From contig JAVBPO010000081.1 of NCBI GenBank assembly GCA_031549565.1, positions 34,568 to 98,567 of the forward strand: DNA of 64,000 nucleotides, written 5' to 3'. The position numbers and the translations under genes are program-made. Source of the stretch: JAVBSX01 sp031549565 (GTDB taxonomy: Bacteria; Planctomycetota; Planctomycetia; Pirellulales; Thermoguttaceae). Shown here one piece after another: positions 40,001 to 42,521 of this stretch; the stretch's first letter is position 1, and every line of letters starts with the position of its first letter. The notes beneath the pieces are model-generated. The model made no database searches. It was not told where the DNA came from and saw nothing but the letters and a program-made list of their open reading frames with translations.

Positions 40001-40214
40001 AGTTGAGCTGGGGACCGTCGATGCTCAACATTTCGCGTGCTTCAAACTGCTCGATCTGGAGCTTGCGGGACAGGAGTCCCCCTTTTTTCTTAAGACTTTG
40101 CGAGAAGAGTCTTTCAAATCCTTTGGCCGTCCCCTTGTCTTTACCCTTCGAACCGTCCTGTTCACGATTTTCATTATTATCCGAATTTCCAAAAATAGAA
40201 TTCCAGAAACGCAT
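16020..40214 (-). CDS. Giant multidomain surface protein, 8064 residues
   Basis: A single uninterrupted frame of 8064 codons (about 0.9 MDa), with AAAGGAG 8 bp before the ATG. The N-terminus has no obvious hydrophobic signal peptide but carries 'LQIEQFEAREMLS' (52-64), like the LE..E.R.LLS motif of large planctomycete proteins. In order I see a metzincin-like site HEIGHCLGFED (544-554), a PPC-like domain (about 605-725), beta-helix segments with 'GDWGGI'-type motifs (about 820-1750), two further PPC-like domains (about 1775 and 2108), a propeller-like stretch (about 2560), a tandem-repeat array (about 3487-4301), a second beta-helix (about 5050-5230), three GEVED-type modules (about 5718-6340), an SdrD-like B domain (about 6338-6420), a Calx-beta-like strand region (about 7378), and a fourth GEVED module (about 7441-7681). 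It is probably secreted and structural or adhesive, with a possible protease. Confidence 0.9.
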   Translation of the reverse strand: MRFWNSIFGNSDNNENREQDGSKGKDKGTAKGFERLFSQSLKKKGGLLSRKLQIEQFEAREMLSIDGPQLNSIFINQDQQRSLSDESTLYIAPTSFLLRFSEGQAIDPASLGGIQVYRSGGDGVFATDASGTNSIPDIKVEFGYIGVGDYENEVIIRFAENLPDDLYQIRLVGGGDMTKTEDLNNPAILKSVNGKVGTKESFYNMNPDARYGETHDIQTVRFDLQLGAKVTSIVTQPTYRNADGTLNQSRNTIEVYFSDDELKLPADPTKLFQLITTQNTLNPDDDLVIYPTKVDYKYNAVVDGVKVNRAILTFEKDAAGNAITDLAQIGTGSFRLRLGETYHKTDTHLLDLIDAEDSVGDTFKTSYKIEVKDFDTASANPQSLIIHGQINRQYDPVEYPGGRDDPGHRDLPRDFGFDGDNHIGGDTIDGAKDVESGVTYRYYNFKDVLGVNPKGGTYRNSISEAQKDLARTIFDMYSRYLGIQFIETADMGITVATGDLAWLGGVSGELLYGRSNDLDGAILDGTKNWGADVYGGTWFNTAFHEIGHCLGFEDAYDLMPGTNMTAGSEDNTTVTDGNGIALNVEQTYPGIEDIIHGKNMYRPDSNDIDMYEFTLANGGKFSAEIYAQRASASSQLNADLKIYQQVRKILGKKADGSDEVFITYELVAQNDDYFGKDPFIELYLPAGKYYVAVTSTGNDDINPQMSDTGGGGRTLGSYELRLNYSSSGVDRENPNTFKDSSGNYIVDKDGIKLDGDDDMVPGGAYDYWFNVQQATSTATTTDVSKINRTLYVDNSGRQYNADGTPVAIDPNQTRAESLVGNGTLANPFKTIKNALERAGEVQQQLEAYAKAHPLEKIDTTVIVRIVGNNQTGNIKDAKAYEIGTNSEDRNKATLTDGATFDIPKGVSVVIDAGVVIKLGAANITVGSADLNIDRSGGSLQVLGTPVHQVYFTSYLDETIGRDTYPLTTTAKPGDWGGIVIRNDVDYEFIDNYDASSGKNRREVLEKQGIFLNYINNGDFRYGGGSQSDFIYQPIHIIDARPTVTYNTITVSAHAAMSATPKSFEETRFQNWDHLNAFTTDIVRVGPHIHGNTVVRNSMNGLLVDTKTPINTQVVQKVEIAARFDDLDIVHILTENLIVAGHSGGSVLTQPTAPSLNLTDWVNNSPGINGIGSDDANLFNDTYLDQKLTFTKVPEDREYFSLTDGETKVTFEFNRVDVEGQGYNNTSRVQAGRVCIDILSTDTIQAVVAKTIAAINAVQANKEVLVNLAGETGKTDSTRLLYLLANQRLTPDQFKITALQDPDGYAYALALKGTGQRIDVNGVGLIKSRTSGSLVVNPGVVVKSNNSRIELEYGAQMLAEGTENQPIIFTSLYDNRFGGGGTFNTSSKADGLALGTAAPGNWSGIVQFPNSNLSMDHTVFAYAGGSSRIEGNLAKFNPIEIREADARITNSRFEFNTGNSAGNYVTDRSGRGMITPSVIYVRGSQPIIIGNEFYSNQNFKADGITQETDSKRSLSVISINANAFTDEIVVDHGRSTGSVNRHIEFDDNYGPLVRLNRYTDNTLNGLVVRGEVLTTESVWDDADITHVLFNEIVIPNFHSTGGLRLMSENGSSLVVKLLTDTSNVIGKDTSQAGFTTTGKPLEIDDRIGGSMQVVGVPGYPVIFTSLKDDTVGSGFDIKGQVMYDTNNTAQKDADGKWTDLSVPQPGDWRSIKFDRYSHDRNVLVVKEFEKAGSLEDSNGKPGKDGNSQYLGYLAPNVKSGDDLQRLGFEVHGSIRATDPTDSDIYRFTAQAGTEVWIDIDWTGRGLDTVLEIIDADGNILASSDNSFYEGPDEYGRYINRVYDHDYDPETGDHGTTIGFNGGKNAFGLNKDSWERVTIGATEDAFNGVGYNDKYSTNVRDAGLRYVCEGTGEKDYYVRVRSVLSISWANGLTKAKSNGKEFYIEDTLKQRVTYRLDFDKEGIEPNSNDRTVVIGLAGVDSGDYAATIIKALNEYTYAANRNLKVSASLSKYSLDDTNPVITLNGVGLFFNPQDTGLVAQENSSGFYQLQIRLQEMDEVPGCSVAYADIRYAINGVEAYGFPQHSPLLGEVQLGNGHTTYADAQKIGNLLEADRNTISVAGYLASLSDVNWYTFDMELAGIQNISGVTDGSSLWSTIFDIDYADGLTRPDLSIWVFNQAGQLIYMGSDSNVADDRPGPTGTRPNSYPEGTISKLSAGSVGGNDPFIGPALLQSNVKGDPTKTYFVAVTSKYVQADAVGGLLNAGKGYDNAKTRIEPIDTITRVLEEHVNGGQNFGWNTNDPDENRVGRSDVETPQRLVLTPDEYHLGDVVTYLSTDLYSGNPDPYSRINMINPFTGEEILNGGTGYVDHHSSDIALWHDGRLQDAHTWSIHCAVRTVDQSNYGKATSETDTTIRPTWWDGDNITNWEVGGDSGFQINALTTSRPGDYINLDGYSALNRGKGYSEYSVAIGNMGAGTLVSKPNDDFPDIHVVTSNVNVLYLLEPTGLAIDHYWSTNSNGKVLSSVVPFQTFNNQDVLIGDWIDKDKNYHPGSIVKNVFQEVGEIITAVSFNSDGSRLYAGTDTGAVYEITNWKSQAYAVSQKYPDVVYRQSQGAQLNFLGYLMDDTGRTMTNLSGFCLGPQTVEASAYKNLIFGTTSDGRMFSFNPDKLSTSYQRGEAASSLGRPSVLEPVFSKGAKVVSIPLNANGIAFAQIDYNLWHRTGTEADAIYESPSTVRGHKEFDTPGEQEQRREYGGTSWYFGLETYNTFTNYPVVDGQPNANWMTQSRYQVGPDATGFNQGLSNNGSYDLPGGTYGSLTSNTFSLGDYASEDKPMLYFSYKMDAEDQSLNNYGDDAIMVFVSTEGDNWTRVASANYDMSIGTNVGDSHHADPYNYADMVSDNQWRQARVDLSRFAGMKNVQLKFVFSTTGGQIGLGQINKGGTQFTGVAASQLFDTRNGIYQLPDKSLSSELKPGHLSATDVMYGIPYGSYNVSSDSGFILGNFGSYNSATKRLDGIDSTTIGSAVVYEYQQGYSLYIPTGAGGQGQAELNDYFLIETTAGTKKKLYFGELVGGGQDDNGNLVGGDLNLLRSLNSEEFMTRLIGLVETKFGDEATANRYTLKGGAVSSSNPYVGQQIYFDGVASLEVVGSVPGVDRAKQFVVTGGPQDDILGQISRMSNAELLKWLNDRSAILTQNNNESLSAFYQRVTDRMNNTVPIPIRGDMTAEEVSASIAFMVNLTMNDDLKVYLKDQVDPNGKAWATLDSYYNLNGALNNLARDEYLDVRKVLDQGSLVTEVFLKNNENLYFNDRGDVYDITVQSGNTVFSNERITTENGAQVTANDVKDVYSATHLDKYGNRIATYQIVGENNLRNETLDCGDSLNVTTDVQIGAITPDNNGSSANYIVQKVFTIWNNYSGFYMELTVGANDDVRVVPDGYGNNVVYQYTYNGYGGYTTSPMGTFVGSSNYTTIQRATMVNKVDNQGKIGDQVAGLYSLQEGEYITLRDVVDADDKVVSVAVIKTYVDTRTTVSNINSVQWKDAVRIIKVSSAGAEMQEYQKFTLDEGVTFDIDQTSDLYIDINLKKQILDFSLTAGQSIEVETYGGAETIVIRRNGDGSYTEIYREKLVNNAQTVESFDWTITDGVASLIKVTRTDRIAKSSMGTGQRITAVVADQAIDTGENMRIVRYGATGEVEQLGTITLNSGDKLTVYNTSDGTQTHVDKSTPVGQAVVDAGNRFAYGSVVNVVRRDSAGVVVDTLPVFVETGETVQLNVVGGRTIVGILNAEGNRIDEYSLTTLAGETVSLHRYTKVDHTELSGNVATDVVNLNVGESLRFVDVNGVIKVVQVASDGTVKDFYDATFDPAVNQKISVDTLGRATRYDVAGNPVETFDVGLVEGESLKLARNGRVSILAADRTTVLETIDFELAEGESYRTATVSGQTRFSRRNDAGKEIENVDVTLATGETASTRNAANNHRLAKIAADGTILETAEVTDFATDDRLEAREVANTTRFSQRGSNGTQIDYFDLTLAANESFRLENTGNDTSIVKISANGVEETTVHIFKRTAGDTIRQEKVYDVYHVSGDAEKIIKRFALSDGESFRDETLVEVVKTNGTETNVVKQFWLVAGDTVREELLVDVFVKAVGGTETKIRTFGLGSTEAIRKETIVDILKTSSVNPTGTSVKVFTLAEGEKVETTRVTEVNRVAEDGAKTLLHTFANDEGTVYRQDVYRDCMKVSASGGETLVKRYSLASGETLTKTDYLDVDKTTNGVTTTEKTFTLQDDQTIAREDFVSTRISKKLADETMLDLVVWDCPSTDTIVQQAPPTGTQSIAVVDTTVGTFDIVHTEVLNTGEYYTYLKTDIFHEFFKVTPILTVPVSTLGSDRVRLVRALTETYVAMDNYGVSTFTATDRVLATIDNGYGVPGLAKTGDIMNIVKNEGGQRRTVATGLNVESGGRVMFSSKLADLYNIDVTVDGRTNTAIKEMWVPVGYTISGMSGSTITLPKTGDLVDTVKYTTVDDFTELPYYSTVDGNYLVARCTPNGTLVESYGVNLMPDDILSVRSVPDSGVMQIVLARNGSETIIAEFPQGAWRIDLISKQEVTSTKIVSDVRGLTLGNRIGNYDPTALVDLFTLNNQTLERTMRVDAVRNTNQNYGAVGESTTTQMSLVGKSVVWYSQEGTMSGYETSGYFLGMLRDGLTVKAGGMVVQPAEYESADKYYLSEDWKHLSSNQSEWYAGFSTVLSDGTVRRATDNKHSGIFIDNIIVGAAERGEMVTNAPTDTTGFYYFNDEGLNEEYPYVRGRIPKDAVTNGGYQLEIRRGAENVDYIRPEYNTNPEVGHNATPISPIHSNERLTNGITLVTPNTWELYHGQKFSLTDGTNKVEFVFFADQMIKGAGDAVQIIFTQWDTQATLAEKIIAAINGAYFAGRFKVTASEFTNSNLIDLFGATDFKNGGLLPFPADALDDPKVYEEWLFANGENGRPIKHIFYGQQHFTPVFEYKGASAMYSDYQISTTSVLADFLDPSNTMQSRLYIDRETMLGDRIGDENLEREKGQLNIFGTSIMYSREYGLRIESASREKGIDGGPTHPGGVMNQQSSVITRDNGGNTTQVTQDGNATNFVSGIAVMNNVFAYNGLGGIYLTGQVRGTDADGNTTYDARDPQGPVPFVRIVNNTFFGSLLVNEGDTYVGKGIEVGPHASPTIMNNIFSNLAVGIDINSDSRSSVLVANVFKNNTANIVNGTINHEFDRVLGENDPLFVAPEVRNFYLRQNSKAIDAAAASLQERTDWYKTYVAALGIPESAIYAPTTDIYGQVRKADETSSSGGTGFAYIDMGAVDRVDIYQPTVNIINPKDRTKPEDTGDDRNSDPYDVFLVGKNLTEFVLQLSDVGIGIDDLSVADQRGKVYSHIVTILEQSWDTDKQAFVVKKLVLDKDFFADYNAANDQIFLTPTRGRWNSNATYTILVDNDSVQKWDMTFPEGDIYASIPETTNNGTKHRYLKLWVNGTEVNVDTAALQATDHAAQVKELSDAIVAAIKAASLTGSDGGKVSAQSLFDAEGNIIGVTFNQAPFLQNDNYAFTISSSQENKTWDVTMPTALKTVFKDVAQLEFDFDGKKLTVPTDVFEEVAEAEMPQALIDAIAKALEDAKIIGPDGAYVTVEAITNAAGAITGFTFRHVTALKSYNTSFTATKRAVGMAMTLNGVRDLAGNPLNWNRADGQAYFTVVLSGYDYGDAGYTTVDGVRKDYPTLYNPSDAGAYARHVVWNGYCLGNGVTIEPDGKPNQHDTNTDGTMIHGDEYEDGVVGNVLIPGKYIEFTINVSAKNPHFKADANGYVGYVNAFFDWGRDGNWNGDDDRIKWMDETGAVRTDAVPVKAGSNTIKILVPATFKNDKGVQEKLEDGEVFARFRFSSQKVLGPTGEAPDGEVEDYKFNVALHPKAFGNAPQGEYNDPLTGLAREYTYPVMMDANGAWHATDIKYGYKGGTATRYDASDDESLFEKGSALYLGTAAPTSTPDGKPSLNKDRDATKDGIDLINTIFIAGQTSQVKVQVHIPTALQDYLKANPSASISLDAWFDFQNKGTWDDASTYVHKSISAGDLAGIGANDMLTVTLDVAVPSDAAIQKGVSFARFRVNSMKQLTSKDYVGPGTGETAIDGEVQDVMFFVLPYGTNWQTDFTDAKDYGTAVHKVINGTDGKQIKLGELNNVQFDPVKFPKAVSSTLDDNDGFILPSFEVTGVKYENVMFTDKETVVTITASHEGYVSIWVDLNENGVYEDGERILDANGNVYFQVQAGTHEYKLNLNKSLTGKMETRARIRYTDTSIDHTTLKATNTEANVIANGEVEDYLVLLLGTSCSITGTVYNDFNGNGRRDTIETGIPGVTVVLLDENKQPTGRSTVTNSYGMYTFDGLYPGNYYVEQLAIPTTSGKAWIRTSPKDGYLSVTLPESTDVVGEDFGNFLPGTVSIGDTYVVEGSTGGTTTVKVPVYLTGSFGAKVQVEVQALDGTAVAGHDFVGGTAKYTFPSDTYPQGTWEIEKVTSGLGETGQYDSSVSGSVMAYSAKIGNAYQVMIDSLEDTSGVYVLTNSTRDSIDPQVLHIVDAAKGINEVHVAWSSFNGKTYDLYYTYGDATNLSTLSTNIVKLSNSSVIPPGLNNLSPQVSQDASGNVQLAWLAQYPKDYSDTTLAGQSYVMMLRVNASTIANDPTGEPIMVQDQAGNTSPYLGYVNELLLDGNTAAWTTSRQIQIYQDYRYENYDFTEVYVSQMTTDGGRVTKRVSDVYDNLNNRVLNQNLRIKNGIASWEYQTGSGATLSQRIAVYNTGIQWTDSFGVTQIGKRLMIGQQYQYLTVPDVNDQYVVWQAETKWVQDYKNDWVVWHPGVDQGANQGATQSTYDIVSMNIETLDWASLREGTELIGAYTPNVAVYDNSGLTPISVSKLDDLQNAEFWDSKIDLSVTFNDHVDETGQVLMTAEELFKEYLSVAGDSWWTMTIPTTANLPAALPNKQDLKIQLDGTGGTLVTVPTTRPKPGTTTGETELVNDSELADRIVQMVNDSQVDRPEDERIIATKGSQGFQYVVTFQKAKEVTVDNAQFTISSVVYGTNVKEAIVNGDITTALTVNVPNLENIVFNGEITAPVNITSPITSALDATPTGPLGFVTFNGNIASGATVTITAQNLVSSFFEGGIEGTVNIASTGLKNIVTDGTVSGSLNAASSALDLFVNYGDILSEATFNCRFTTFVGAGTTRSNNLFLGSGVRSIIVYNFSEYQAIATMPAILANPYVAMTLVTSSYVQQVSTPYSGDNVAPRLCGSRVVWRNSDPGYQFYYDPETGFYYYYTTSGKSDYWYAMSVDIADPLAQPVIVSNNGYSAWNPQLSEDRIVWRAQVGTEYQVFSAIYDAPMLTGYVTFQVMADTAVELDEYFIVKLVNASLVLDEGSVVSVPKEDIIGQKDTGYVWILNDDGPMDYGDLPNTYATLIASDGPRHGVAADNPLALYDPKRSGVAVDTEKDGQPNATATGDDVHNTQGLNDEQGVLFGTYDQYNRPVTSPWIPGQKSTISITVTEECYLNAFVDWNRNGTFGERNFSADPTDPTKFVNYDLVYEYYYNEKTGKQEVVQADERFERIFDLTDAQKNDPVFMAELYTKGYKLTPNADGSPIEISFTVPRDAQPGTTGARFRVSSAGGLHYFGYAADGEVEDYIVTVQQATKNPVRRLEGTNSVVVTGSVLRDELVINRSSSDAKYLGQLTIQLNGTTYTAKDLGMDTIDDIFFDGIYGSDVVTVYGLADDAETVRMTPYSTNADEVGTFIQGTGLTIRLINAPSVTFDGGTATGGKTKAVDTVTMYDSNESDTLTLRPGYGQMKGAFYTNTVQNVTNVSAESIYGGYDTVFMYGTTNSGDTFRMTDTGRAILRDKAGTFINTASSFADVQVFNLGGSGNTASIDVSGDERNSLNFSRGPQSLGNSLEVGVFNNGSQTGRIRVFGFDSQSVLSNTNSTTSTAVFMGTPQNEFLYGGKKDGNNDVRIFAWDGTTDPTDPATNDDYILELLAYNAVKSVTAQSIGQTKNKAQVTDEVLQSLLLEPEDGWTIN
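27311..29755 (-). repeat. Array of ~31-residue repeats inside the giant protein
   Basis: Residues about 3487-4301 consist of degenerate repeats of the form 'hydrophobic-x-L-x-x-G-E/D-x-x-x..' with a period of about 30-34. The best eight units, residues 4056-4301 (28049 down to 27311), start with FKRTAGDTIRQE, FALSDGESFRDE, FWLVAGDTVREE, FGLGSTEAIRKE, FTLAEGEKVETT, FANDEGTVYRQD, YSLASGETLTKT and FTLQDDQTIARE, at spacings of 30-33 residues. More divergent units precede them. Alternating hydrophobic residues suggest stacked beta strands. I do not recognise the repeat. Confidence 0.85.
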
Positions 40215-40484
40215 AAGTGGCTCTCCTTTGTGAGAAAAATGGTCCGAAACGATGGGAAAATAAAAAAGGGGGTATCCTTCTCAATTTCGGAGGGGTCGGA
40301 TGAAACCTTCAAAATTAAAAAGGAGAATAAAATAAAATGATTGCGTACGATGTCCAGAAAAGGGGATGGGAGGAAAAAACGGATTCGATGCGCGACCCCC
40401 CTCAACGATCAGTCGGCTCGGCGGCTCGATCGAGATTTCAAAGGCTTGTTTTTCCGGCAAAGTCTTTTCGAGTGAAACCACTCC

Positions 40485-40514
40485 ATTGTAGCAGAGAACC
40501 CGACCTTTTTGCAA
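40485..40514 (-). promoter_or_regulatory. Candidate sigma-70-type promoter for the giant gene
   Basis: On the minus strand TTGCAA (40514-40509) and TACAAT (40490-40485) are separated by 18 bp, close to the housekeeping consensus. Transcription from here would give a leader of about 265 nt before the giant gene's ATG. This is a pattern match only. Confidence 0.35.
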
Positions 40515-40813
40515 CAGTCGGACGATTCCAAATACACGAAAAACTCACCTGACACCGATACAATCGCGTGAAGTCCGGCATGCGGTTTTTTCGCTCCATC
40601 ACGCCTGGAGAGCGTTTATAACCGGACTGGTCCGCACATCCCACACGACATGCTGTTTCGTAATCCGATAATTCGACTCCTTCACGATGACTCTGATGCA
40701 GGGGTTATGTCCGAAGTTCCGAGAAAACGATCCGAAGTCGTTTTTTTTCCAAAAAATCCCAATCCGGCGACGGAAACATGACACGGTTTCCGGTCGGGGA
40801 AGGACGATAAACT

Positions 40814-40868
40814 GCGGAGTACCGAAGGGCATTCGCGGAGTACCGGCTAAAAAATGCGCGGAGTACCG
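40814..40868 (+). repeat. Three direct copies of GCGGAGTACCG
   Basis: The 11-mer occurs at 40814, 40835 and 40858, with spacings of 21 and 23 bp, close to two helical turns. The last copy ends 38 bp before the hydrolase start. The arrangement would suit an operator for a regulator binding one face of the helix, but it could also be a decayed tandem repeat. Confidence 0.6.
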
Positions 40869-40906
40869 GCTTAAAATGCCCGGTTCGAGAAATAAGAAAC
40901 GACTTT

Positions 40907-42487
40907 ATGAACCCATCGATTTTGTTGACCATGACAAGCGCGAACAGAACGAGATTTTGGCGGATCTCGCATTCCCTGCCGAGCGATCGGAGTCTGCGCT
41001 CTTTTGTATGGTTCATTTCGGTCGTACTGTTCATGCTCTCCGGAGTCGTGTTCCTCGAACCGGGCGGGGGAGGGGCCGTATCAGCCGCCGAGTTGCAGCA
41101 ACAGTGGGTCGGCGAAAACGACAAAACGAAAACAGCCAAGCCGACCGTCCCACCGCTCTTTTCCCGGGAAGTGCTCCAATCCGAATTTGAGACGACTCCG
41201 GCCTACGAAACCATCGAAGCGGATTCGGTCCAAGGGTTCGATTTTGCGGAGAATGACGACGAAATCCGTCTTGCCCAGCGAATCCGTCTCAACCGGGTCG
41301 ATACGACGGCCATTCGCAATACCATCAAAGCGGTTCCCAACCTTGTGCTTCCGAATACGGCCCCAACGATGGGGGGCAATGCGAATGTGATTTATTCCGA
41401 TTGGTTCGACGGGGCACGAGGACGGCCGGTTCCGGTGAAAATCTACTATCCGATCAATGCGCACCAACCGTGTCCGACGATCCTGTTTTCCCACGGTTTG
41501 GGCGGATCGAATGAAAACTGCGCCTACTTGGGCGAATACTGGGCGGCCAACGGGTACGTTTCGATCTTCATCCATCACTTTGGGAGTGACGATACCGTTT
41601 GGAAAGGGAAAGTGCGTCCGCTGGCCGAGCTTCGTGCCGCGTACCAGACAAGCTGGACCGGGCGGTCCCGGGTGCAGGACATTCAGTTCGTTCTGTCGCA
41701 ACTGGAGCGGCAGGACACTCGCAATTTGCCGTACAGCTTGATCGATATGAAGCGTATCGGCGTCGCGGGTTACGATCTGGGGGCTTTTGCGTCGCTGCTG
41801 ATGGCCGGACAACTTCCGCCGGAAGGTCACGCCGCGATTTACGAGCCGAGAATTAAAGCCGTGTTAGCGATGAGCCCACCGGTCCAGGCGAATCCGGAGC
41901 CGATCACGCGCGTTTACGGCCAAATCGAAACGCCGTGTCTTTTTATCACGGGAACGAAAGACGACGGTGTCGTCGGAACGACCCAAGCCGGCCAGCGGCG
42001 TATTCCGTACGATTCCATCAGTTGCAACGATCAGTACTTGGTCGTGTTCGAAGGAACCGACCACATGATTTACGCCGGACATCCCTTTCCCTTTATTCCG
42101 CGGACAAAAAACGACGGACCGTACCAAGTGTCGATCGCGAGGATTTCCACGAATTTCTGGAACGCTTACCTCAAGTCGGATCCGGAGGCGTTGGCGTACA
42201 TGATGAGCCGAAACGTGACCGGTCTTCTGGACGGTCTCGGTCGCATCGAACGAAAATTCTACCTCCGGGAACGTCGGGACGCGTCGTCCGACGACACTCC
42301 ACGCCCCACGGAAAACAAAGGAGAACCTCTTCCGCGCGTGGAGCCGGGCAATCCGTCGATCTCGAACTCGGACACGCCGCAGTACTTGACGGTTCCCGGT
42401 TCGCCGTACACGGAAAACCGTTCGCTTCCCCGGGCGATCCGTCCGAACGGCTCCGTGCCGCGTCGGCTCCCGGTGAAGGCTCCGTAA
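40907..42487 (+). CDS. Membrane-anchored alpha/beta hydrolase (PAF-acetylhydrolase/DLH-like)
   Basis: The 526-residue protein has a long basic N-terminus and a hydrophobic segment near residues 33-50, a signal peptide or anchor. The hydrolase domain covers about 170-440: 'PCPTILFSHGLGGS' (oxyanion strand), 'IGVAGYDLGAFAS' at the nucleophile elbow, 'FITGTKDDGVVG' (Asp352/353) and 'GTDHMIY' (His386). The elbow has Asp290 where related esterases have Ser; haloalkane dehalogenases use Asp at this position, so catalysis is possible but the chemistry is uncertain. The C-terminal 85 residues are Pro-rich and disordered-looking. The porin gene begins 34 bp downstream on the same strand. An alternative start is the ATG at 40931. 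Confidence 0.8.
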   Translation: MNPSILLTMTSANRTRFWRISHSLPSDRSLRSFVWFISVVLFMLSGVVFLEPGGGGAVSAAELQQQWVGENDKTKTAKPTVPPLFSREVLQSEFETTPAYETIEADSVQGFDFAENDDEIRLAQRIRLNRVDTTAIRNTIKAVPNLVLPNTAPTMGGNANVIYSDWFDGARGRPVPVKIYYPINAHQPCPTILFSHGLGGSNENCAYLGEYWAANGYVSIFIHHFGSDDTVWKGKVRPLAELRAAYQTSWTGRSRVQDIQFVLSQLERQDTRNLPYSLIDMKRIGVAGYDLGAFASLLMAGQLPPEGHAAIYEPRIKAVLAMSPPVQANPEPITRVYGQIETPCLFITGTKDDGVVGTTQAGQRRIPYDSISCNDQYLVVFEGTDHMIYAGHPFPFIPRTKNDGPYQVSIARISTNFWNAYLKSDPEALAYMMSRNVTGLLDGLGRIERKFYLRERRDASSDDTPRPTENKGEPLPRVEPGNPSISNSDTPQYLTVPGSPYTENRSLPRAIRPNGSVPRRLPVKAP

Positions 42488-42521
42488 TCTCCACTATCAT
42501 TACTGAACAAAAATAAGAGAC

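Larger units (their letters stand above)
40215..40906. other. Divergent intergenic region upstream of the giant gene
   Basis: These 692 bp separate the giant gene (minus) from the hydrolase-porin pair (plus). They hold the candidate promoter of the giant gene, a short hairpin with a T run at about 40724-40748 (AAAACGA/TCGTTTT), and three copies of an 11-bp word near the plus-strand gene. I see no protein-coding gene: the best-looking short frame, at 40337, has a good ribosome-binding site but an Arg-rich, featureless translation. Confidence 0.6.

Noticed and set aside
16266..40340. Very long plus-strand open frames (up to 1420 codons) opposite the giant gene
   Set aside because: They run antisense to a well-supported 8064-codon gene, have Arg/Val/Asp-rich translations without any recognisable domain, and are explained by the codon bias of the coding strand, which leaves few stops in one antisense frame.
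40337..40552. A 71-codon plus-strand frame with AAAAGGAG upstream in the giant gene's leader region
   Set aside because: The translation is Arg-rich and featureless, and the region overlaps the candidate promoter of the giant gene on the other strand. It remains possible but unsupported.
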